Below are positions 15,611 through 21,101 of a stretch of DNA of 21,101 nt, piece after piece. The notes under the pieces are model-generated. The model was given only the letters and a program-made list of their open reading frames with translations. It ran no database searches and was not told the origin of the DNA. The stretch comes from Chitinophaga pinensis (GTDB taxonomy: Bacteria; Bacteroidota; Bacteroidia; NS11-12g; UBA9320). The DNA lies in assembly GCA_945890595.1 (NCBI GenBank), contig CAMDCQ010000011.1, positions 1-21,101 on the forward strand, given 5' to 3'. The position numbers and the translations under genes were made by a program. Position 1 is the stretch's first letter. Each line of letters begins with the position of its first letter.

Positions 15611-15615
15611 TACCA

Positions 15616-16539
15616 ATGAAAGTAACAGTAGTAGGAGCGGGTGCAGTAGGTGCTAGTTGTGCCGAGTACATCGCCATCAAAAATTTTGCTGCAGAGGTTT
15701 GTCTTATTGACATCAAAGAAGGTTTTGCGGAAGGTAAAGCAATGGATCTTATGCAGTGTGCATCGCTTAATGGTTTTGATACCAAAATTACAGGTGCTAC
15801 CAATGATTATAGTAAAACAGCGGGAAGCGACGTTGCTGTAATTACAAGTGGTATACCGCGTAAACCGGGTATGACGCGTGAAGAACTGATTGGTATCAAT
15901 GCAGGGATTGTTAAAACCGTTGCTACTAGTATTCTAGCACATTCTCCCAATGCCATCATTATTGTGGTTTCTAATCCTATGGATACAATGACTTATTTGG
16001 TACATCAAGCTACCAATATCCCTAAAAGCCGCATTATCGGAATGGGAGGAGCTTTAGATAGTGCTCGTTTTAAATACAGACTAGCAGAGGCTTTGGGTTG
16101 CCCTGCGTCTGACGTAGAAGGTATGGTGATTGGTGGTCATAGCGATACAGGAATGGTTCCATTAATAGAGAAAGCAACACGTAATAGCGTAAATGTGGCT
16201 GAGTTTTTAGCTTCAGATAAAATGGAAGAAATAGTAGAAGCAACCAAAGTAGGTGGAGCTACGCTTACTAGTTTATTAGGCACTAGTGCTTGGTATGCTC
16301 CTGGAGCTGCTGTTTCTGAAATCGTAAAAGCAATTGCCCTAGATTCTCAAAAAATGATTCCTTGTTCAGCTATGCTTGATGGAGAATACGCTCTTTCAGA
16401 TATATGTATAGGAGTGCCATGTATTATTGGTAAAAATGGTATTGAGCGCATAGTGGAAGTATCTTTATCAGACGCTGAAAAAGCTAAAATGATTGAGAGC
16501 GCTGAAGGCGTAAGAGGCACGAATGCATTATTAAATTAA
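15616..16539 (+). CDS. mdh: Malate dehydrogenase (NAD-dependent)
   Basis: Mdh oxidises malate to oxaloacetate in the TCA cycle. From the ATG at 15616 the protein has 307 residues, the usual size of the LDH-like MDH group. Visible features are the Rossmann loop GAGAVG (7-12), D32 in LIDIKEG, which favours NAD over NADP, the substrate-loop arginines R82 and R88 in GIPRKPGMTREEL, D148 and R151 in ALDSARF, and catalytic H175 in GGHSDTGMVP. An extra 61 codons are open upstream of this ATG but lack family similarity, contain the putative promoter, and would displace the glycine-rich loop from its N-terminal place. The gene is single, with a strong terminator 20 bp after the stop. Confidence 0.95.
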   Translation: MKVTVVGAGAVGASCAEYIAIKNFAAEVCLIDIKEGFAEGKAMDLMQCASLNGFDTKITGATNDYSKTAGSDVAVITSGIPRKPGMTREELIGINAGIVKTVATSILAHSPNAIIIVVSNPMDTMTYLVHQATNIPKSRIIGMGGALDSARFKYRLAEALGCPASDVEGMVIGGHSDTGMVPLIEKATRNSVNVAEFLASDKMEEIVEATKVGGATLTSLLGTSAWYAPGAAVSEIVKAIALDSQKMIPCSAMLDGEYALSDICIGVPCIIGKNGIERIVEVSLSDAEKAKMIESAEGVRGTNALLN

Positions 16540-16554
16540 GCATTCATTGTTATC

Positions 16555-16596
16555 AAAAAAGGAGTCATTCTTGCGAGAATGGCTCCTTTTTTTTTT
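16555..16596. terminator. Strong intrinsic terminator after mdh
   Basis: GGAGTCATTCT (16561-16571) pairs with AGAATGGCTCC (16576-16586) with one G-U pair and a TGCG loop. Ten T follow and six A precede, so it can act in both directions and also serves the converging permease gene. Confidence 0.92.
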
Positions 16597-16624
16597 GACC
16601 TGAATTTGGCGTCAGAAGGGTAAT

Positions 16625-17860
16625 CTATTTCCTTAATGCTTCTACAGGATCCATTCGAGCTGCCAGTAATGCCGGTGATATGCCAGCAATAAGGCCAATA
16701 ACAATGGATATAGCCACACCTAACATAAATATAGTTGAGCTAAAGTAAATTTTAAAGCTAGTAAAATATGAAGCTAATGTTCCTAAGGCAAAAACAAATA
16801 AAATCCCAATTAGGGCTCCTGCAATGCATAGTATGACAGCTTCAAAAAGGAACTGAGACATTATAAAGTTTCGTTTAGCGCCTAGTGCTTTTTGAAGGCC
16901 AATGATGGAAGTACGTTCTTTTACCGAAACAAACATGATGTTGGCTATACCAAATCCACCTACCAACAGAGAGAATCCTCCTATGATTAGAGCGGCAATG
17001 TCTATCATTCCGAAGGTTTGATTGAGTTGGTCCGATATCATGGTAAGTTTATTGATGGCAAAGTCGTCTTTATCTTTTGGCTTAAGCTTTCGGATAGATC
17101 TCATGATGCGTTTAATCTCAAAGTCTAGTGATTTTAAGGGTACATCTTGATGGCCATTAATAACAATAGATGATTTTACGCCTTGTGTATTAGGTTTGGC
17201 AAATTTTTGAGCGAATACTGCTGGAAGCACCATTACGTCATCATATTGTGGTCCGCCGATGGCATTTCCTTGTTTAGCCAACACACCTATAATATTGACC
17301 TTGTTGCCGTTTATAAGGACCGATTTTCCTTCAGGATTTTGTCCGTTATACAGGCTTAATGCTAATGAGTATCCTACAATAGCAGCATTTTTGCCTTTGG
17401 CGAGTTCCATGTCGTTAAAGGTTCGACCGGATGCCAATTCCCATTGGTTTATCTTAAAAAAATCGCCCATTACAGCCGTGATCCCTACATCACTTACCTC
17501 TTGTAAGGGAGATTTTACCTTGTTATTTCCAAATTCAAAAAAGAAGGCGACATCCTTTACCAACGATCTTTCTGCCTCTTTGCTAAGTCTTTTGTATTCT
17601 GCTATGTTTGCTTCTGGTCTATTAAGGTATTCCCACCAATTATAACTTCCACCAAAACCCCAAGGCCATTTTTGGACATAAACGATTTTATCTCCTAGCT
17701 TATCTACGTTTGCTCTAATGTTTTGTTCTAGTGAGTGGGTTGCTGTAAGTATAGATACAATGCAAAAAATGCCTATTGTAATTCCCAGAACAGATAGTAC
17801 ACTTCTAAGTTTGTTGGCGCGCAAAAAACCAAATGTAAGTGCCATAGATTCTTTAAACAT
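16625..17860 (-). CDS. MacB/FtsX-type ABC transporter permease
   Basis: This is the membrane subunit of a MacB-like ABC system, a group that exports lipoproteins, peptides or drugs or drives periplasmic processes by mechanotransmission. The start at ATG 17860 gives 411 residues beginning MFKESMALTFGFLRANKLRSVLS, the usual opening. In-frame ATG 17875 and TTG 17887 are alternatives. One transmembrane segment lies at about 20-40. A large periplasmic MacB_PCD domain (about 45-280) follows, then three more segments including the conserved KERTSIIGLQKALGAKR cytoplasmic motif and the terminal ALLAARMDPVEALRK. No ATPase or adaptor gene is adjacent, so the partner must be encoded elsewhere; orphan permeases of this kind are common in Bacteroidota. 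It converges on mdh. The substrate is unknown. Confidence 0.9.
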   Translation of the reverse strand: MFKESMALTFGFLRANKLRSVLSVLGITIGIFCIVSILTATHSLEQNIRANVDKLGDKIVYVQKWPWGFGGSYNWWEYLNRPEANIAEYKRLSKEAERSLVKDVAFFFEFGNNKVKSPLQEVSDVGITAVMGDFFKINQWELASGRTFNDMELAKGKNAAIVGYSLALSLYNGQNPEGKSVLINGNKVNIIGVLAKQGNAIGGPQYDDVMVLPAVFAQKFAKPNTQGVKSSIVINGHQDVPLKSLDFEIKRIMRSIRKLKPKDKDDFAINKLTMISDQLNQTFGMIDIAALIIGGFSLLVGGFGIANIMFVSVKERTSIIGLQKALGAKRNFIMSQFLFEAVILCIAGALIGILFVFALGTLASYFTSFKIYFSSTIFMLGVAISIVIGLIAGISPALLAARMDPVEALRK

Positions 17861-18006
17861 GGTGCCTCTATTCATATACTTGGTCAATAGTACGATTCAG
17901 ATACGAATGTGTAAATTAAAATCGATAAAGGTTGTTATATACATGCCGATATAAGGTGTAAAGGAAACTGTTTTAGGTATATATATAAGATAGATTAAAG
18001 AAACAC

Positions 18007-18037
18007 TTGACTTCGCTTTTTAAATAGCGTACTTTTG
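18007..18037 (+). promoter_or_regulatory. Bacteroidota-type promoter for queA
   Basis: TTG (18007-18009), a 20-nt spacer and TACTTTTG (18030-18037), followed by CACCC, fit the consensus with a slightly long spacer. The leader would be about 35 nt. I see no preQ1-riboswitch-like structure in it. The rest of the gap (17861-18006) shows nothing I can name. Confidence 0.6.
18014..18029. promoter_or_regulatory. Palindrome filling the queA promoter spacer
   Basis: CGCTTTTTAAATAGCG is symmetric at seven of its eight base-pair positions and sits exactly between the two promoter boxes. A dimeric protein bound here would block RNA polymerase. It may also be chance in AT-rich DNA. Confidence 0.35.
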
Positions 18038-18077
18038 CACCCTTTTTTAGAAGAGCCACGTTTCTTAAAATATACAC

Positions 18078-19127
18078 ATGAAATTATCAGAATTCCACTT
18101 TGACTTAGATCCTAGTAAAGTTGCAGGACACCCACCGTACAATCGTGATGAGTGCAAGCTAATGGTTGTAGACAAAGCTACAAAAACCATTGAACATAAG
18201 ATGTTTAAAGACATTTTGGAAGAGTTTAATGAAGGCGATGTTATGGTGTTAAACAATGCCAAAGTATTTCCTGCAAGACTTTATGGAAATAAAGAAAAAA
18301 CAGGTGCCAAAATAGAAGTTTTCTTGCTGCGTGAACTGAATAACGAGCTTCGCTTGTGGGATGTTTTGGTGGATCCTGCTCGAAAAATAAGAGTTGGTAA
18401 TAAGTTATTCTTCGGTGAGGACGAGCTTGTTGCTGAGGTTATTGACAATACAACCAGTAGAGGAAGAACTATACGTTTCCTTTTTGATGGCTCTGATGAA
18501 GAGTTTAAAAATGTTGTAAACAAACTGGGTCATACGCCTATCCCAAAATACTTGGAGCGTGATGCTGTTCCAGAAGACGAAGAAATGTACCAAACTATTT
18601 TTGCGGAAGTAGAAGGTGCTATCGCGCCTCCTGCTGCAGGCCTTCATTTTACGAGAGCACTCATGATGAGGCTCGAAATAAAAGGCGTAAACTTTGCTAA
18701 AGTTAATTTGAATATTGGTCTGGGTGCATTTAGACCGGTAGAGGTTGAAGACCTTACCAAACATAAAATGGATAGTGAGCACTTCATGGTATCGCAAGAA
18801 GCCGCCGATATTGTGAACAAAGCCAAAGACGAGAAGAAAAAAGTGTTAGCTGTTGGGTCAAGCGTAATGCGTGCTCTTGAGAGTTCGGTTTCTGCTTTTG
18901 GACGTTTAAATGCAGATGATAGTTGGACAGATAAGTTTATATTCCCTCCTTATGAGCCTAGAATAGCGAACTGTTTTTTAACTAATTTTCATGAGCCACA
19001 ATCTACACTAATGATGCTTACTTCAGCTTATTTGGATGATCATAAACTGGCAATGGAAGTTTATGATTCTGCCATCAAAGAAGGGTATAATTTCTTGTGT
19101 TATGGTGATGCGTTGCTTATCAAATAG
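18078..19127 (+). CDS. queA: S-adenosylmethionine:tRNA ribosyltransferase-isomerase
   Basis: QueA transfers and rearranges the ribosyl part of SAM onto preQ1-modified tRNA, forming epoxyqueuosine at the wobble position of tRNAs for Asp, Asn, His and Tyr. The 349-residue length is usual. Typical blocks are MKLSEFHFDLDPSKVAGHPPYNRDECKL at the N-terminus, VMVLNNAKVFPARLYG, TPIPKYLERD, YQTIFAEVEGAIAPPAAGLHFT near residue 174, VNLNIGLGAFRPVEVEDL, the C-terminal TNFHEPQSTLMMLTSAY, and CYGDALLI at the end. Its own promoter lies upstream; no other queuosine gene is adjacent. plsY follows after 63 bp and may be read from the same transcript. Confidence 0.96.
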   Translation: MKLSEFHFDLDPSKVAGHPPYNRDECKLMVVDKATKTIEHKMFKDILEEFNEGDVMVLNNAKVFPARLYGNKEKTGAKIEVFLLRELNNELRLWDVLVDPARKIRVGNKLFFGEDELVAEVIDNTTSRGRTIRFLFDGSDEEFKNVVNKLGHTPIPKYLERDAVPEDEEMYQTIFAEVEGAIAPPAAGLHFTRALMMRLEIKGVNFAKVNLNIGLGAFRPVEVEDLTKHKMDSEHFMVSQEAADIVNKAKDEKKKVLAVGSSVMRALESSVSAFGRLNADDSWTDKFIFPPYEPRIANCFLTNFHEPQSTLMMLTSAYLDDHKLAMEVYDSAIKEGYNFLCYGDALLIK

Positions 19128-19190
19128 GTTTTCCTAGTTGATAAATCAAATTTACCAAAGCTCATTATTTATTAATTCAAGATATAAAAG

Positions 19191-19826
19191 TTGGAATTAT
19201 TTTTAATCATATTACTGTCTGTTGTCGCCTATCTCTTAGGGAGCATTCCTACGAGCGTGTGGATTAGTAAAGCCTATTTTGGGTTTGATATCCGCGAGCA
19301 AGGAAGTGGCAATGCGGGAGCTACTAACACCTTTAGGGTGCTGGGCAAGCAAGTAGGAATTGTGGTCCTTTTTATGGACGTTGTAAAAGGGGTTACTGCA
19401 GCAAGCTTAGTTCACTACCTAGGTGGTATAGAACATGGGACAGATCGTTTCATAAATCTACAATTGCTCTTTGGGCTTTTGGCAGTGGTTGGCCACATAT
19501 TTCCTGTTTTTGAGCAGTTTAGAGGTGGCAAAGGAATTGCAACACTTTTTGGTATGTTGATAGGTATTCATTATGTCTTGGCTTTGGCAATATTGGGTTT
19601 GTTTATAGTTGTCTTACTTCTTACTAAATATGTGTCTTTAAGCTCTATTTTAGCTGCAATAGCATTTCCGATTTTAACTATCTTTGTTTTCAAAAGAGAC
19701 GAGCCTCTACTCATTGCGTTTGGAATAGCTGCAGCAGTTATGGTTATTTTAACCCATAAGAAAAACATTACAAGGTTACTAAACGGCGAAGAGAGTAAGG
19801 CAAAGCTATTTAAAAGCAAATCATGA
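19191..19826 (+). CDS. plsY: Acyl-phosphate:glycerol-3-phosphate acyltransferase PlsY
   Basis: PlsY is an inner-membrane enzyme that acylates glycerol-3-phosphate with acyl-phosphate, the first step of phospholipid synthesis when paired with PlsX. The 211 residues carry the three family motifs: LLGSIPTSVWISK (about 16-28), GSGNAGATNTFRVLGK (38-53) and FRGGKGIAT (110-118), in a protein with about five membrane segments. The start is a TTG at 19191; the hydrophobic first helix begins two residues later and no ATG lies in a suitable place. The basic tail (ESKAKLFKSKS) is cytoplasmic. Its stop overlaps the clpS start by four bases (ATGA), a sign of coupled translation. plsX is not in the window. 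Confidence 0.94.
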   Translation: MELFLIILLSVVAYLLGSIPTSVWISKAYFGFDIREQGSGNAGATNTFRVLGKQVGIVVLFMDVVKGVTAASLVHYLGGIEHGTDRFINLQLLFGLLAVVGHIFPVFEQFRGGKGIATLFGMLIGIHYVLALAILGLFIVVLLLTKYVSLSSILAAIAFPILTIFVFKRDEPLLIAFGIAAAVMVILTHKKNITRLLNGEESKAKLFKSKS

Positions 19827-20110
19827 TTTTGAATACACAAACTGACCAGCAAGAATTAGTTGATTTACTAACTGATGCAGACACGGGTTTTGTTATTATT
19901 TTGTACAATGATGATGTCAATACTTTTGACCACGTCATAAACTGTCTTATAAAGTATTGCAAGCACACCCCTGAGCAAGCTGAGCAATGCGCTATGCTTG
20001 TGCATTTTAAAGGTAAATGTGCGGTAAAAAGTGGATCAGAAACCGAGCTAGTACCTATCTGTGCAGCATTGACCGATAAAGGTCTTAGTGCTGTACTTGA
20101 AGAAGCTTAA
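19823..20110 (+). CDS. clpS: ATP-dependent Clp protease adaptor ClpS
   Basis: ClpS delivers proteins with bulky hydrophobic N-terminal residues to the Clp protease (N-degron pathway). The 95-residue product has the compact ClpS domain: FVIILYNDDVNTFDHVINCL (about 24-43), with the N-D-D-x-N-T-F substrate-binding signature, then HTPEQAEQCAMLVHFKGKCAV (48-68). Its ATG lies in the plsY stop region (ATGA), so the two are probably translationally coupled. Its TAA overlaps the stop codon of the converging panB. No clpA or clpC gene is nearby. Confidence 0.93.
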   Translation: MILNTQTDQQELVDLLTDADTGFVIILYNDDVNTFDHVINCLIKYCKHTPEQAEQCAMLVHFKGKCAVKSGSETELVPICAALTDKGLSAVLEEA

Positions 20111-20925
20111 TACTGCTCGTTTTCGTTTGGAAAATTAACCGACTTTACGTCTGCGATATATTGTCCCACAGCACCTTTCATTTCTTCATATAAATTCAGG
20201 TATCTGCGTAAGAATCGTGGAGAAAATTCTTTGGTAACCCCCAACATATCGTGTAGAACTAAAACTTGACCATCAACGTCACTGCCAGCACCGATTCCGA
20301 TTACAGGAATGGTTAACGTTTCTGCTACTTTTTTTGCCAAACTAGCCGGAATCTTTTCAAGCACCAACGCAAAACAACCCGCTTCTTCTAATAATTTAGC
20401 ATCTTCTATAAGTTTATTGGCTTCTTCTTCTTCTTTAGCTCGAACGGTGTAGGTTCCGAATTTATAAATACTTTGAGGGGTTAAGCCCAAATGTCCCATT
20501 ACGGGAATACCTGCGCTCAATATTCGTTTTACAGATTCTATAACCTCAGAACCGCCTTCTAACTTTACAGAGTGTGCGCCACTTTCTTTCATTATTCGAA
20601 TTGCACTTCTTAAGGCTTCCGTACTATTTCCTTGATAGCTTCCAAATGGTAGGTCTACCACAACAAACGATCTGGTTACCGCACGTATAACGGATTGAGC
20701 ATGGTATATCATCTGCTCCAATGTTATAGGTAAGGTACTGTCATGACCTGCCATTACATTACTCGCCGAGTCACCAACTAGGATAACATCTATTCCTGCA
20801 TCATCCACTATTTTAGCATAGGAATAATCATATGCTGTAAGCATAGATATTTTTTCACCACGAGTCTTCATCTCTTGAAGCTGGTGGGTAGTCATTTTTT
20901 TTATGTCTTTTTTAGCTACACTCAT
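20107..20925 (-). CDS. panB: 3-methyl-2-oxobutanoate hydroxymethyltransferase
   Basis: PanB adds a hydroxymethyl group from methylene-tetrahydrofolate to alpha-ketoisovalerate, giving ketopantoate for pantothenate and coenzyme A. The 272 residues are the usual length. The metal-binding and active-site blocks are clear: VGDSASNVMAGHDSTLPIT (D52 in GDS), VVDLPFGSYQG (D91), KLEGG (K121, E123), PVMGHLGLTPQS (141-152), LVLEKIP (E190) and VIGIGAGSDVDGQVLVLHD. The ATG at 20925 follows AAGGA, an acceptable ribosome site, placed directly after the stop of an upstream gene that leaves the window, so panB is the second or later gene of an operon. panC is not present here. Confidence 0.96.
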   Translation of the reverse strand: MSVAKKDIKKMTTHQLQEMKTRGEKISMLTAYDYSYAKIVDDAGIDVILVGDSASNVMAGHDSTLPITLEQMIYHAQSVIRAVTRSFVVVDLPFGSYQGNSTEALRSAIRIMKESGAHSVKLEGGSEVIESVKRILSAGIPVMGHLGLTPQSIYKFGTYTVRAKEEEEANKLIEDAKLLEEAGCFALVLEKIPASLAKKVAETLTIPVIGIGAGSDVDGQVLVLHDMLGVTKEFSPRFLRRYLNLYEEMKGAVGQYIADVKSVNFPNENEQY

Positions 20926-20930
20926 TCCTT

Positions 20931-21101
20931 TTATTTTTGGGTATCGATAATGTATTTTAGTCTTTTTATTTCACGCAACAAGACTTCATTCTCTGTCTTC
21001 AGCGTTTTGCTATTTTCCTCAGCCAATTCAGTTCTATCTATTAAAACTTGATGATCTTTTTTGATATCGGCCAGTATAGTCGTTAAACTTATAACTAAAT
21101 C
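20931..21101 (-). CDS. C-terminal part of a coiled-coil protein, 5' end outside the window
   Basis: The minus strand is open from the right edge to a TAA at 20931, giving the last 56 residues of a protein. The piece is charged and helical with leucine/isoleucine at heptad-like spacing (ISLTTILADIKKDH, RTELAEENSKTLKTENEVLLREIKRLKYIIDTQ), so a coiled coil is likely. Only five bases separate its stop from the panB ATG and they hold AAGGA, so the two are cotranscribed. No catalytic motif is visible in this part. It could be a structural or adaptor protein; I cannot name it. Confidence 0.65.
   Translation of the reverse strand, partial: DLVISLTTILADIKKDHQVLIDRTELAEENSKTLKTENEVLLREIKRLKYIIDTQK

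Noticed and set aside
15433..15615. 61-codon N-terminal extension of mdh
   Set aside because: It has no similarity in character to malate dehydrogenases, would move the Rossmann loop from its usual place, and includes the likely promoter.
18038..18077. Possible preQ1 riboswitch in the queA leader
   Set aside because: The leader is only about 35 nt and has no stem plus A-rich tail pattern of that class.
1..21101. Mobile elements, CRISPR arrays, tRNA genes or a defence island
   Set aside because: I saw no transposase or integrase motifs, no regularly spaced repeats, no tRNA-like cloverleaf and no defence-type domains. Gene content is core metabolism and envelope.

Overview
The window looks like chromosomal DNA from a Bacteroidota bacterium, most likely a flavobacteria-like lineage. 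The signs are low GC, a GldB gliding-motility lipoprotein, a C-terminal type IX secretion (T9SS) sorting domain on one exported enzyme, and promoter-like elements of the Bacteroidota form (TTG, a spacer of 17-20 nt, then TAnnTTTG). There are no rRNA or tRNA genes, insertion sequences, phage genes or CRISPR repeats. It reads as ordinary core genome with a few accessory genes.

Layout. On the minus strand at the left edge, rsmI (16S rRNA methyltransferase) overlaps the partial lnt (lipoprotein acyltransferase). Next is a YafK-like L,D-transpeptidase on plus, converging on gldB on minus. Divergent from gldB are an outer-membrane beta-barrel protein and nadE (NAD synthetase), followed by an OsmC-family protein. 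A minus-strand intradiol dioxygenase carries both a Tat signal and a T9SS sorting domain. On plus come an RhlE-like DEAD-box helicase and an unrecognised lipoprotein ending in a strong terminator. That terminator is shared with a small acidic minus-strand protein of unknown function. aguB and aguA form a two-gene agmatine-to-putrescine operon. A minus-strand cluster follows: a DoxX-like membrane protein, a DUF1569/DinB-like protein and a decayed VOC (glyoxalase-fold) gene. Then come mdh with its terminator, a MacB/FtsX-type permease (minus), queA, plsY overlapping clpS, and panB (minus) preceded by the tail of a coiled-coil gene cut by the right edge.

How the genes fit together. Several genes serve the envelope: lnt, the L,D-transpeptidase, gldB, the beta-barrel protein, the permease and plsY. 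Others are housekeeping metabolism (nadE, mdh, panB, aguBA) or translation and RNA (rsmI, queA, rhlE) and proteolysis (clpS).

Most interesting points: a cluster of three palindromes, one LacI-operator-like, in front of the dioxygenase; the double export signals on that dioxygenase; a 7-2-7 dyad touching the nadE start codon; a promoter-like element lying inside the apparent 5' end of rsmI; and a VOC pseudogene with two clear lesions beside intact neighbours. I found no clearly new multi-gene system. The two unrecognised proteins (10079-11203 and 11288-11737) are the best candidates for unexplored function.
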